A program made the translations under genes and the position numbers. Source: Halomonas fontilapidosi (GTDB taxonomy: Bacteria > Pseudomonadota > Gammaproteobacteria > Pseudomonadales > Halomonadaceae). Taken from it: a DNA stretch of 64,000 nt. The notes below the pieces were generated by a model that saw only the letters and a list, made by a program, of their open reading frames with translations, made no database searches and had not been told where the DNA came from. Positions 8,206-17,542 of this stretch are shown here, in pieces. Numbering within the stretch: position 1 is the stretch's first letter; each line of letters begins with the position of its first letter. Location: positions 186,001 to 250,000 of the forward strand of contig NZ_JACHXQ010000001.1 of assembly GCF_014192285.1 (NCBI RefSeq), read 5' to 3'.

Positions 8206-11200
8206 CTACTCCGAAAGGTTAGTCCCCGTGTCGCCCGATGACACGGGCTGTGCCTGAGGGGAATGCCCCAGACGCTCACGAAGTCGCTCAAGGTAGCTGA
8301 GCAGCACCGGGATCACGGCAAGCACCAACAGGGTCGAGAACGCCAGGCCGAAGGCAATGGAGACCGCCATGGGAATCAGGAACTGCGCCTGCAACGAGGT
8401 CTCGAAGAGCAGCGGCATGAGTCCTCCGATAGTGGTTAGCGACGTCAGCAGCACGGCGCGCACGCGTTGCACCACCGCCTCGTTGAGCGCAGCCTCGATG
8501 ACCAGCCCCTTGCGACGCTGCTGGCGGTAGAAGGCCACCAGAATGATGGCGTTGTTGACTACGATGCCGGAGAGCCCGAACAGACCGAAGAGCGACAGCA
8601 TGGTCAGGTCGAGACCCAGCAGCCAATGCCCGAGCAGGGCTCCGACCAGCGCCAGAGGAATGATCGCCATGACGATCAGCGGCAGGCTCCAGGAGGCGAA
8701 GACCCAGGCGAGCACCACGTACATCAGCCCCAGGCCGATCATCAGCCCGGTGCGCATGTCGGCAAAGGTCTCGCGCTGGTCGGCAGCCCGCCCCTCAAAG
8801 CTGTAGCGAAGACGATAGGTACTGGCCAGGCTTGGCAACACCTCGGCGGAGACGGCATCCAGGACGCGGTCGGCGGAGGTTATCTCGGTATCGAGCTCGG
8901 CGGTGACTTCCACGGCCAGACGGCCGTCGGCGTGGCGCAACGCCTCGAAACCCTGGCGATGGTCCAGGGTCATCACCTGGTCGAGGGGGACGAAGCGTCC
9001 GTCCGGAACACGCACGGTGAACTGCGAGAGAGTCGAAAGCCTCTCGCGCTGCGTCCGCGGCAGTAGGACTCTGACCTCGATTTCGTCGGCGCCATCCTGG
9101 TAGATCTGCACCAGCCGGCCGTCGAAGGCATCCCTGAGCTGGCGACCGAGATCTGCGGTAGTCAGTCCCAGCGCCTTTCCCTGCGCGTTGACCTCGTAGA
9201 TCAGCTGCTCACGCCCCCATGGCATGTCATCCTCGGTATCCAGCACGCCCGGCAACTCGCGAAGCGAGCGGGACAGCGATTCGGCGGCAGCCTTGAGGGC
9301 ACCCGCCTGCTCACCGGTCAGACGGACATTGACGTCCTTGCCCGGTGGGCCGGCGGTACGCTCGTTGATGGTGAGGTTCTCCAGCCCTGCGGGCTCGGCG
9401 ATGCGCGAACGCCAGGCGCGAATGAATTCGACGTTACGCACGTCGCGGTCGTCGGACGCGGTCAGCTCCACCATGATCGAACCGACGTTGTCACCGCTGC
9501 GTGACTGCCGGCCGCTGGCCAGCGTCGCCCCGTGGCGAGTCACGGCGTGCTGCACCAGCTCGCCGCCCAGGGCCTGCTCGGTCTCGTCCAGTGCCACCTG
9601 CATGCGCGCCAGCAACTCATCGACACGCTCGCGATTGGTGCCCGCCACGAAGCTGGCATTGGCATAGAGCACATTGGGCTCAGGGGTGGGGAAGAAGTTG
9701 AAGGCCAGGCGTCCGCCGGCCAGCAGGCCCACGGTAAACAGCACCACCGCCGCGGCCGATGCCAGGGTGGCGGCTCGGTGGCGCAGGGTCAGCGCCGAGA
9801 AGCGCCGAAAGGGACCCTCGCGGAAGCGCTCGAAGGCCTCCTCGAAACGCTCACGCGGTCGCGACAGCGGATGACGCCGCGTGACTCGAGCCGGTACGAA
9901 GGCATTGCGCAGATGGGCCGGCAGCACCACGAAGCACTCCAGTAGCGAGGCGATAAGCACGCAGATCATGATCACCGGAATGTCGCCGAGGATGTTGCCG
10001 ATCACCCCGCCAACCAGCAGCAACGGCATGAAGGCGGCCACCGTGGTCAACGACGAGGCCAGCACCGGCCAGATCATGCGCTGGGCCGCTCCTTGAGAGG
10101 CATGACGGGCCGGCTCCCCCATGCGGAAGTGAGCATCGGCGTCCTCACCCACCACGATGGCGTCGTCGACGATCACCCCCAGCGCCATGATCAGCGCGAA
10201 CAGCGACATCATGTTGATCGATCCACCGATGCCCCAGAACACTGCCATGGCGGCCATGAAGGCGGTGGGAATCCCGATGGCCACCCAGAGCGCCACCCTG
10301 GCGGGCAGGAAAAAATACAGCAGCAGCAACACCAGCAGCAGGCCACCGAGGCCGTTGCTGATCAACAGCCAGATACGGTCAGCGATCAGCTGCCAGGTCT
10401 CGTCATGGACCTCCAGCGCCACGCTGGGCGGCAGCTGGGGACGGGTCTCCGCCAGCCAGCGTTCCAGGACCTCGGCGGCGACCAGCGAGTGGCCGTTCTC
10501 ACTCCGCTGCAGCATCAACTCCACTGCCGGATTGTTGCCACGGCTGAGGGTAACCTGCTGCTCACGGGACTCCTGGCGGATGGTGGCGATGTCGCCCAGC
10601 CGCAGCTGCACCCGTTCGCCACTGATCACCGGCAGGTCGGCGAACGCCTGCTCGTCGCGGCGCTGCTCCACGGCACGTAGCTCACGCGTGCTGTCCTGCT
10701 GACCGAGAAGCCCCGCCGGCAGATCCCGGGACATGCCCTGGATGCGCTCGGCGATCTCCGCGAGACTCAGCTGCAGCCCCTGGAGTCGCTCCGCGGGTAC
10801 CTCGATGCTGATCTGCTGCTCGGGCAAGCCGCTGATCTCCACCCGGTCGATGCCGCGTTGCAGCAGCTCGTCCTCGAAGCGGTGAGCCAGATGTCGCAGT
10901 TCCTCGTGGCTCACCTCACCATGCACCAGCAAGCGGGCGACCGGTTCGTAGCGGGCGGCTCGGGCAACGCGAGGCACCTCGGCATCGGCCGGCAAGTTGG
11001 TGAACTCGTCGACCTGCTGACGGACATCGTCGAGTACCAGAATGGGATCACTGCCCTCGGTGAATTCCAGGGTGATGCTGGAGACACCCTGTGCCGAGGT
11101 GGAGGTCATGCGCTTGAGACCGTCGATGCTGCGCAGACGCTGCTCGAGGGGTATGGTGATGCCCTGCTCGATGTCCTCCGCCGAGGCGCCGCTCCATACC

Positions 11201-11358
11201 GTACGCACGCTCACCACGTCCAGGTCGAAGGTGGGGAAGAATTGGATGTTCATGCGTGACAGCCCCAGTACCCCGCCGAGCAGCATCATCAGCATGACCA
11301 GGTTGGCCGCGACCCGGTGATGGACGAAAAAGCCGATCACGCCACGACCCGAGCTCAC
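8206..11358 (-). CDS. RND-family efflux transporter, inner-membrane subunit
   Basis: A 1050-aa AcrB/MexB-type proton-driven pump. It has the expected plan: an N-terminal helix, a large periplasmic loop, a block of six helices, a second periplasmic loop and a second helix block. The proton-relay aspartate pair is visible in ALGVIVDDAIVVGED. The start is a GTG at 11358 that overlaps the adaptor stop (GTGA), indicating translational coupling. No outer-membrane channel gene is present, so a separately encoded TolC-type channel is likely used. The substrate range cannot be inferred. Confidence 0.95.
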   Translation of the reverse strand: MSSGRGVIGFFVHHRVAANLVMLMMLLGGVLGLSRMNIQFFPTFDLDVVSVRTVWSGASAEDIEQGITIPLEQRLRSIDGLKRMTSTSAQGVSSITLEFTEGSDPILVLDDVRQQVDEFTNLPADAEVPRVARAARYEPVARLLVHGEVSHEELRHLAHRFEDELLQRGIDRVEISGLPEQQISIEVPAERLQGLQLSLAEIAERIQGMSRDLPAGLLGQQDSTRELRAVEQRRDEQAFADLPVISGERVQLRLGDIATIRQESREQQVTLSRGNNPAVELMLQRSENGHSLVAAEVLERWLAETRPQLPPSVALEVHDETWQLIADRIWLLISNGLGGLLLVLLLLYFFLPARVALWVAIGIPTAFMAAMAVFWGIGGSINMMSLFALIMALGVIVDDAIVVGEDADAHFRMGEPARHASQGAAQRMIWPVLASSLTTVAAFMPLLLVGGVIGNILGDIPVIMICVLIASLLECFVVLPAHLRNAFVPARVTRRHPLSRPRERFEEAFERFREGPFRRFSALTLRHRAATLASAAAVVLFTVGLLAGGRLAFNFFPTPEPNVLYANASFVAGTNRERVDELLARMQVALDETEQALGGELVQHAVTRHGATLASGRQSRSGDNVGSIMVELTASDDRDVRNVEFIRAWRSRIAEPAGLENLTINERTAGPPGKDVNVRLTGEQAGALKAAAESLSRSLRELPGVLDTEDDMPWGREQLIYEVNAQGKALGLTTADLGRQLRDAFDGRLVQIYQDGADEIEVRVLLPRTQRERLSTLSQFTVRVPDGRFVPLDQVMTLDHRQGFEALRHADGRLAVEVTAELDTEITSADRVLDAVSAEVLPSLASTYRLRYSFEGRAADQRETFADMRTGLMIGLGLMYVVLAWVFASWSLPLIVMAIIPLALVGALLGHWLLGLDLTMLSLFGLFGLSGIVVNNAIILVAFYRQQRRKGLVIEAALNEAVVQRVRAVLLTSLTTIGGLMPLLFETSLQAQFLIPMAVSIAFGLAFSTLLVLAVIPVLLSYLERLRERLGHSPQAQPVSSGDTGTNLSE

Positions 11359-12608
11359 GGCCGCCCTCGCGTGTCGTCATCGTCGTCGCCGGCGTCAACG
11401 CTTTCGACCAGCAGGCCCTGAATGGCATTGGGCAGGTGCGTGGTGATCACCCGGTCGCCCTCGCCGATCGACGCGTTGCTGACCAGCGTCCAACGCTCCC
11501 CATCGGCACGGACCACCTCGCCGTGACGGGTCACCGTCAGGCCACGCATCCGTCCCGCCTCATCCTTCAGGTAGAGCGTATCATTGCCATACAGGGCGCT
11601 GTCGGGCACCGGCAGGCTGTCGGGTACTGCAGGCCGAGCCAGCGAGACAGCCAGCAGACTGCCGGGACGCAGCCCAGACTCGCTGGTCTCGAGGTCAAAG
11701 ATCGCCTCTGTCCCAGCGGGGTCGCTTTGCCCCGCCAGCCCCACCAGCACGAAACGGGCTCCCTGCTCAGCGGTGGCTTCGAGCCGCCTGCCCTCGGCCA
11801 AGGCATCGAGCAGTTCGTCCTGGTATCGCTGAGGGATGCGCGCCCGCAGTTCCAGGCCCTCCTGCGGGTAGACGCTGAGCAGTTCGCTACGGGCGGCCAC
11901 CTGATCGCCCGGGGCAACCCGTATGCGCGTTACGATGCCGTCGAAAGGCGCCTCGACGCGGCTACGCTCGGCATCGCGTTGCGCGGCCGCCAGGCCGGCC
12001 TGGGCACGCGACAGGCCAGCTTGCAGGCGCTCGAGGCGGGCCGGGTGCTCGGCGATGGCACGTTCGCGTGAGGCAACCGTGACCCGCGCCCGGGCCAGCT
12101 CATTGCGGGCCGCATCCAGATCAGCCTGGGAGGCCAGGTTGCGCTCTTCCAGAGCGCGCGTGCGCTCCCACTGGCGGCGGGCGGTAGCGAGCAGTTCGCG
12201 CTCGCGCGCCAGCGTGGCGAGATCGCTTTCATGGCGTATCTGCTCGTTCTTGAGCTGAGCGCGACGATCCGCCACGTCGGCTTCTGCCTGCCGCAACGGC
12301 GGGCGCACATCCGCCTCGTCCAGCGCCACCAGCAGGTCGCCGCGAGCGACCCGCTGTCCGTCGCGCACCGGTCGCTCGGCAATCCGCCCGGCCAGCGGCG
12401 CGACCACAGTCAGCATCTCGGGCGCCGTTATCTCACCGTAGAGCGGCAGTGTGGGGGCATGGCGACCGGGGTCGGCCACCAGCGTCTCGACACGCCAGCT
12501 GCGCTCCTCCGGCGTGACGCTCGCGCTCTCCGGCCGGGTCGCGCGCAGCCACACAAAGGCCACCACGCCGAGGGCCAGGATCAGCAGGGGAAGCAGACGT
12601 TTGAGCAT
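11355..12608 (-). CDS. RND efflux periplasmic adaptor (membrane-fusion protein)
   Basis: The N-terminal MLKRLLPLLILALGVVAFVWLRA is a signal-anchor helix. It is followed by a lipoyl/barrel-sandwich half (VVAPLAGRIAERPVRDGQRV), a long coiled-coil hairpin rich in Arg, Glu and Ala, and the second lipoyl half (VEAPFDGIVTRIRVAPGDQV). This is the classic adaptor plan that bridges an RND pump to an outer-membrane channel. I prefer the ATG at 12608, which has GGTGG upstream; a GTG at 12623 would add five residues. Its stop overlaps the GTG of the pump gene. Confidence 0.93.
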   Translation of the reverse strand: MLKRLLPLLILALGVVAFVWLRATRPESASVTPEERSWRVETLVADPGRHAPTLPLYGEITAPEMLTVVAPLAGRIAERPVRDGQRVARGDLLVALDEADVRPPLRQAEADVADRRAQLKNEQIRHESDLATLARERELLATARRQWERTRALEERNLASQADLDAARNELARARVTVASRERAIAEHPARLERLQAGLSRAQAGLAAAQRDAERSRVEAPFDGIVTRIRVAPGDQVAARSELLSVYPQEGLELRARIPQRYQDELLDALAEGRRLEATAEQGARFVLVGLAGQSDPAGTEAIFDLETSESGLRPGSLLAVSLARPAVPDSLPVPDSALYGNDTLYLKDEAGRMRGLTVTRHGEVVRADGERWTLVSNASIGEGDRVITTHLPNAIQGLLVESVDAGDDDDDTRGRP

Positions 12609-12777
12609 CAGGCTGGGGTCCACCGGTCATATCAACAGGACCCAATATACCGCCATCGACAGGCGATTGTCGGCGCCCGTGGCCGATGGGCGACACTGTG
12701 CCTCAGGGGCAGGCGCACCCGGGCATAGTGTCCCCCGTATCGGGTATCATCGGGCCAACGCCTAGTCCGGAGACGCC

Positions 12778-14049
12778 ATGCCAGCCGCCCTGCCCCTGCC
12801 GCTGTCCACGCCCAATCGCAACCTGGTGCGCCTGACCATCGTGCGTGGCATCACCTGGACCGGCTTTTTGGCCGCGATCATCATCGGCATCGAGTTGCTG
12901 GGCTTCTCGCTGGAGGTGCCGGCCGTGATCGCGGTGATCGTTGCCATGGGGATGATCAACATCGCCACCTGGTGGCGCATGGGCCGACCCCGGGCGGTGA
13001 CACACGGCGAATATCTGCTCCATCTGCTGATCGACGTGACGGGCCTGACACTGCTGTTCTACTTTACCGGCGGCTCCCACAACCCCTTCATCAACTACTA
13101 CCTGGTGCCGGTCACCATCGCCGCGGCCACGCTTCCCTGGCGGCATGCCTGGGTGATCGCTGCGGCTTCCATGGCGGCCTACAGCGCTCTGATGGTGGTA
13201 TATCAACCGGTGCCGCAATTTGCCCAGGGACATGGCGGGGCAACCCTCAGCCTTCACGTGCTGGGTATGTGGCTCAACTTCGCCCTCTCGGCAGGGCTGG
13301 TCACCTTCTTCATCTACAAGATGGCGCGCGCCCTGCGCAGTCGCGACCAGGCCCTTTCACGCACCCGTGAGGCGGCCCTGCGCAACGAGCAGGTGCTGGC
13401 CGTGGCCACCCAGGCGGCGGGCACCGCCCATGAGCTTGGCACCCCGCTGTCCACCATGGCGGTGCTGCTCAGCGAAATGCGCGAGGAGGCCAAGGACCAC
13501 CCGGGCTTGATGCAGGATATCGAGCTGCTGCGCCAGCAGGTCGATACCTGCAAGTCGCGGCTTCGCCATCTGGTGGAGAATGCCGACCGGCGACGCATGG
13601 CCAAGCCGGAGGTCCGCGACGCCCAGCTCTGGCTGGCCGGGGTGGTGCAACGCTGGCTGGTGCTGCGCCCCGATGTCAGTCACCGCCTGGAGGTCGCCGA
13701 GCGGCGCGGACATCCCTGGCTGGCCGTGGATGCCACCCTCGACCAGGCACTCACCAACCTGCTCAACAACGCCGCCGATGCCAATCCGGACGAGGTCACC
13801 ATCCGCCTCGACTGGAACAGCGACGAGGTCATTATCGACATACGCGACCACGGCCCCGGTGTCGCGATGTCGATCGCCGACCAGCTCGGCGAGACCTTCG
13901 TCTCCACCAAGAGCAAGGGGCTGGGCATCGGCCTGTTCCTGACGCATGCCACCATCAATCGCTTCGGGGGTGGAGTGAGCCTGTACAATCACCCGGAGGG
14001 CGGCACCCTGACCGAGGTGACCCTGCCGCGCAGCCAGCCTGGCCCCTGA
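12778..14049 (+). CDS. regB: Redox-responsive sensor histidine kinase RegB/PrrB type
   Basis: About six transmembrane helices fill the first 190 residues. Between two of them is GGSHNPFINYY, the GGxxNPF quinone-interaction motif of RegB. The phosphoacceptor is His218 in AAGTAHELGTPLSTM, the RegB-type H-box. The dimerisation helix carries a cysteine (QQVDTCKSRLRHL) at the place of the RegB redox-active Cys. The N box (LTNLLNNAADAN) and G boxes (DHGPGV, KGLGIGLFL) of the ATPase domain follow. RegB/PrrB controls respiratory, fixation or energy genes in response to redox state. The partner regA begins 43 bp downstream. Confidence 0.92.
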   Translation: MPAALPLPLSTPNRNLVRLTIVRGITWTGFLAAIIIGIELLGFSLEVPAVIAVIVAMGMINIATWWRMGRPRAVTHGEYLLHLLIDVTGLTLLFYFTGGSHNPFINYYLVPVTIAAATLPWRHAWVIAAASMAAYSALMVVYQPVPQFAQGHGGATLSLHVLGMWLNFALSAGLVTFFIYKMARALRSRDQALSRTREAALRNEQVLAVATQAAGTAHELGTPLSTMAVLLSEMREEAKDHPGLMQDIELLRQQVDTCKSRLRHLVENADRRRMAKPEVRDAQLWLAGVVQRWLVLRPDVSHRLEVAERRGHPWLAVDATLDQALTNLLNNAADANPDEVTIRLDWNSDEVIIDIRDHGPGVAMSIADQLGETFVSTKSKGLGIGLFLTHATINRFGGGVSLYNHPEGGTLTEVTLPRSQPGP

Positions 14050-14092
14050 CAACCAAGGGCCGCATGACGTCATGACCCGCCGAGAGGACAAC

Positions 14093-14632
14093 ATGCAAGA
14101 GACCGCCGAACGCCTGCTGATCATCGACGACGACGAGATGTTCTGCCATGTCCTTGACCGCGCCCTGAGCCGACGAGGCTTCAAGGTGCTGGTCGCCCAT
14201 GATGCCGCCCAGGCCCTCTTCCTGGCGCGCCGACACCAGCCGCAGCTGGCCACCCTGGACCTCAAGCTGGAACACGAGTCGGGGCTGAAGCTGCTCCCGG
14301 AACTGCTGGAGATCGTGCCGGCATGCCGCGTGGTGGTGCTGACCGGCTACTCGAGTATCGCCACCGCCGTGGAGGCGATCAAGCTGGGGGCGGTCAACTA
14401 CCTCTGCAAGCCGGCGGATGCCGATGAGGTGCTAGGGGCGCTGTCACGCGCGGAGGGCGACCCGGAGACCGTAGTCGCCGACAATCCGCCGTCGATCAAC
14501 CGCATCACCTGGGAGCACATCCAGAAGGTGCTGCAGGAGCATGACGGCAACATCTCCGCGACCGCCCGTGCCCTGGGGATGCACCGTCGCACCCTACAGC
14601 GCAAGCTGCAGAAGCGGCCGGTGAGACGCTAA
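14093..14632 (+). CDS. regA: Response regulator RegA/PrrA type
   Basis: A 179-aa regulator with an N-terminal receiver: acidic pocket IIDDDE, phosphoacceptor Asp56 in TLDLKLEHESG and a conserved Lys in LCKPADADE. A linker leads to a Fis-type helix-turn-helix (EHDGNISATARALGMHRRTLQRKL), which is characteristic of RegA/PrrA/ActR/RoxR. The start at 14093 is supported by GAGAGG upstream, in preference to an ATG 21 nt earlier. It forms an operon with regB. Its targets may include the aa3 oxidase genes in this window; this is only a guess from other organisms. Confidence 0.93.
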   Translation: MQETAERLLIIDDDEMFCHVLDRALSRRGFKVLVAHDAAQALFLARRHQPQLATLDLKLEHESGLKLLPELLEIVPACRVVVLTGYSSIATAVEAIKLGAVNYLCKPADADEVLGALSRAEGDPETVVADNPPSINRITWEHIQKVLQEHDGNISATARALGMHRRTLQRKLQKRPVRR

Positions 14633-14643
14633 CGCTGCAAGCG

Positions 14644-14702
14644 GCCAAGCCGAGGCTCAAGCTGCAGGAAAACATCCCAACAGGATTCCTTGGCGGCTTG
14701 GC
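14644..14702. terminator. CAAG/CTTG-rich hairpin between convergent regA and bdhA
   Basis: GCCAAGCCG (14644-14652) is complementary to CGGCTTGGC (14694-14702), and further CAAG and CTTG words occur within and beside it. It sits between convergent stops, as expected for a bidirectional terminator. Confidence 0.45.
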
Positions 14703-14718
14703 GCTTGTGGCTCGGCGC

Positions 14719-15489
14719 TTATTGGGCCGTCCAACCCAGGTCGATATTCCAGCTGGCCCCGGTAACGGCGCCGGCGAGATCGGAGGCCAGGTAACCCACC
14801 AGTTCGGCCACCTCAGCGGGCTCAATAAGGCGCTTCACGGCGGCATTCTTGAGCATGATCTGCTCGATCACTTCCTGCTCCTGCATGCCGTGCATCTTCG
14901 CCTGGTCGGCAATCTGGTTGTCGACCAGCGGCGTCTTGACGTAGGCCGGACAGATGGCGTTAGCGGTAATCCCCTGGCTGCCGCCCTCCAGCGCGGCGGT
15001 CTTGGTCAGCCCGATCATGCCGTGCTTGGCGCTGATATAGGCCGACTTGCCCGGCGACGCCACCTGGGCATGGACCGAGGCGATATTGACGATGCGCCCC
15101 CAGCCGTTCTCGCGCATGGACGGCCAGGCAGCCTGGGTGAGCAGGAAGGGCGCGGTGAGCATCAGGTCAATGATCTGACGCCACTTGGTTTCCGGGAACT
15201 CTTCGATGGGCGAGACGTGCTGGACGCCGGCGTTGTTGACCAGGATGTCGACACGCCCGAAGCGCTTGACCGCATCGGCCACCGCCGCCTTGCAGGCCTC
15301 GCCATCGGTCAGATCGGCCTGAAAGAAGGCGGCCCCTGCCCGCTCGGCAACCTCCTTGCCTGCCGGATTGAAGTCCACGGCCAGCACCTGGTGACCCTGT
15401 TCGCAGAAATGGCGAACCACGGCCTCGCCGATGCCGCTGCTGGTGCCGGTGACCAGGGCGACGCGGGGGGTGGAAGCGTTGGCGGTCAT
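14719..15489 (-). CDS. bdhA: D-beta-hydroxybutyrate dehydrogenase
   Basis: This 256-aa SDR interconverts (R)-3-hydroxybutyrate and acetoacetate with NAD. It has the dinucleotide site TGTSSGIGEAV, NNAGVQHVSP and the YISAKHG catalytic region; VQHVSPIEEFP and the C-terminal GYLASDLAGAVTGASWNIDLGWTAQ are typical of bacterial BdhA. The start at 15489 is preceded by AGAGGAG. The longer frame lacks a comparable site. With scoAB (3 kb away) it completes the pathway from 3-hydroxybutyrate, released from PHB, to acetoacetyl-CoA. Confidence 0.95.
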   Translation of the reverse strand: MTANASTPRVALVTGTSSGIGEAVVRHFCEQGHQVLAVDFNPAGKEVAERAGAAFFQADLTDGEACKAAVADAVKRFGRVDILVNNAGVQHVSPIEEFPETKWRQIIDLMLTAPFLLTQAAWPSMRENGWGRIVNIASVHAQVASPGKSAYISAKHGMIGLTKTAALEGGSQGITANAICPAYVKTPLVDNQIADQAKMHGMQEQEVIEQIMLKNAAVKRLIEPAEVAELVGYLASDLAGAVTGASWNIDLGWTAQ

Positions 15490-15614
15490 GCATGACTCCT
15501 CTGTGCGGTGAACCGGGCCAGAACGGCGCCGGTAAGGCCCGTACACGGGCCGCGGATTTGGCGTTATCGGTCCTGGTCACCAGCATAAGGCGAATGACGC
15601 AGCGCGTCATCCGC

Positions 15615-16046
15615 TCATGGGGTTTCGGTCGCCGGGGTCATGACGCGCTCCATGAGTTGCTGGGCGAGACGGCTGCCCGCCTGGAGAGACCCGACATCAG
15701 AGAGATCGTCGAGCAGTTCGCAGCGCCACCACCCGTTCGCCTCGCTCACAAATTCGCGCACGAAGGGATACGCGCCGGAGGGCAGTGACAGGATCAACTG
15801 CTCCGCCGAGCGCAGCACATCCGGCTCGTCGGGGACCAGCACCAACGACAGCGAGACGGGAGTGACGAGGGCACCGAGCAGCCCTTGGCGATCTTCCTCA
15901 TACGCGTGGGGCTGAAAGCACAGGGCATCCACACCTAGCCGCGGGTTGAAGTGGGGCTCGCGCTTGGCGGCCTTCAGGTGGCAGTCACGCCAGGCCTCGG
16001 CGAGCTGTCGCAAGCGGGCATACTGGTCGGCGGTCAGGGCCTGCAT
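15615..16046 (-). CDS. HybE-like protein ([NiFe]-hydrogenase chaperone family)
   Basis: The 143-aa sequence shows the HybE-family pattern: FNPRLGVDALCFQPHA, then LLGALVTPVSLSLVLVP, then LPSGAYPFVREFVSE. HybE proteins help assemble [NiFe] hydrogenases, but no hydrogenase gene is in this window, and many gammaproteobacteria carry stand-alone members of unknown role. The start at 16046 is preceded by CGGAG; the frame is open to 16103. The assignment is from recalled family pattern, not alignment. Confidence 0.55.
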   Translation of the reverse strand: MQALTADQYARLRQLAEAWRDCHLKAAKREPHFNPRLGVDALCFQPHAYEEDRQGLLGALVTPVSLSLVLVPDEPDVLRSAEQLILSLPSGAYPFVREFVSEANGWWRCELLDDLSDVGSLQAGSRLAQQLMERVMTPATETP

Positions 16047-16182
16047 GAGGGTCTCCGGGGTAGTGAGGGCGCCAGTATAGTCGCCACGCGATGGTCTTCG
16101 CACCAGGCCTTCGCCTCCGAACGTCGGCAGGCTGATGGCGAGCTGCTAGCATGGAACGTCGACCCCTTGCCGAGGAGCTACC

Positions 16183-17001
16183 ATGACCCCCGCCCAGCGA
16201 CTGGAGATCGCCGTCGACATCGCCCACGAGGCCGGCCGAATGATCATCGAGGCCCGCAAGCGTCAGGTCTTCGGCCATCGTTACAAGCACGGTCATGAGC
16301 TGGTCACCGATACCGACGTGGAAGTGGATACGTGCATCGGCGAACGCCTCGAGCAGCATTTTGCCGGGGAGGCTCGTCTAAGTGAGGAGCTGGCTCCGGA
16401 TCGCGAGGTGTTGGCCAGTCCCCATGCCCTGTGGGTGGTTGACCCCATCGACGGGACGGTCAACTTCGCCCATGGCCTGCGCCATGTGGCGGTATCCATC
16501 GGCTGGGCCCGACAGGGCCGCACCCGCCTGGGGGTGGTGCATGCCCCCTTTCTGGGCGAGACCTTCACCGCGCTTGACGGCCAGGGAGCCTGGTGCAACG
16601 GCGAGACGATCCATGCCAGTCGCACGGGCGAGCTGGCCCATGCCCTGGTAGGGACGGGGTTCCCCTATCGTCGTGACAGCCGGCCGCCGCTGATGCGCCG
16701 GCTCAGCGCCGTGCTGGCCCACTGCCAGGACGTGCGCCGTAACGGCTCGGCGGCCCTGGACCTGTGCGACGTGGCCTGTGGCCGACTGGATGCCTACTAC
16801 GAGAGTGTCTCTCCCTGGGATTGTGCCGCCGGCTGGCTGATCGCCCGGGAAGCAGGCGCTCGCACCGGGCATCTCTATCCCGGCCCGGCGGGAATCCCGG
16901 AGGATCTCTACGGCGAGAACCTGCTGGTGACAAGCCCCCGCCTGCATGGCGCACTTGGCGACCTGCTGCGCCGGGCGGATGCCGGCGAGGTCGACCTGTG
17001 A
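16183..17001 (+). CDS. Inositol monophosphatase-family phosphatase
   Basis: A 272-aa Mg-dependent phosphatase with the two family signatures: WVVDPIDGTVNFAHG (metal site 1) and SPWDCAAGWLIAREAGA near the C-terminus. An upstream Glu pair (LSEELAPDRE) supplies another metal ligand. GAGGAG lies before the ATG. Family members include SuhB, CysQ and histidinol phosphatases. The genomic context, beside a HybE-like gene and a glutaredoxin, does not settle the substrate. Confidence 0.9.
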   Translation: MTPAQRLEIAVDIAHEAGRMIIEARKRQVFGHRYKHGHELVTDTDVEVDTCIGERLEQHFAGEARLSEELAPDREVLASPHALWVVDPIDGTVNFAHGLRHVAVSIGWARQGRTRLGVVHAPFLGETFTALDGQGAWCNGETIHASRTGELAHALVGTGFPYRRDSRPPLMRRLSAVLAHCQDVRRNGSAALDLCDVACGRLDAYYESVSPWDCAAGWLIAREAGARTGHLYPGPAGIPEDLYGENLLVTSPRLHGALGDLLRRADAGEVDL

Positions 17002-17133
17002 ATGGCGCGATAGACGGGCGTCATCATCCCGCAAGGGGGTAACTATTGGCGAAAGATCGCCCGCTCCGTCACAATAGCCAGCCAACTTTTCCCGATCCCT
17101 CTTCACGCACCTTACCGTGCAAGGAGTCGCCGC

Positions 17134-17397
17134 ATGTTCGTTGTCATCTTCGGTCGCCCCGCCTGTCCGTTCTGCGACCGGGCCAAGGCCCTCGCCGCCC
17201 AGCTCGAGCGTAGCGGTGCCATCGAGGGCCATCGCTATGTCGATATCCACGCCGAAGGCATCACCAAGGCCGACATGGAAAAGACCATCGGCAAGCCGGT
17301 TCATACCGTGCCGCAAATCTTCCTCGACCAGACCCATGTCGGCGGCTTCACCGAGTTCGACCGCTACGTGCGTGACGAGGCCCTGCTGGAAGCCTGA
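17134..17397 (+). CDS. grxA: Glutaredoxin, GrxA type
   Basis: An 87-aa cytoplasmic thiol-disulfide oxidoreductase. The active site CPFC lies at residues 11-14 (GRPACPFCDRAKALA). The TVPQIF cis-proline region and the GGFTEFDRYV glutathione-binding loop are present. Length and the TKADMEKTIGKPVHTVPQIFLD segment match E. coli Grx1, the reductant of ribonucleotide reductase. The start has AAGGAG upstream. Confidence 0.93.
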   Translation: MFVVIFGRPACPFCDRAKALAAQLERSGAIEGHRYVDIHAEGITKADMEKTIGKPVHTVPQIFLDQTHVGGFTEFDRYVRDEALLEA

Positions 17398-17542
17398 AGC
17401 GCGTTCCTGTCCCCCCTTGTCCACGGTCAAGATCGCACCATAACGAGCGTCCTCCCCGCGTTGAATGCCGCTGCGCACCTGCTGCCTATACTGGCGGCGT
17501 GCAGGAGCGCAACGGGCATCACGACAGAGGGACAACGGCACG

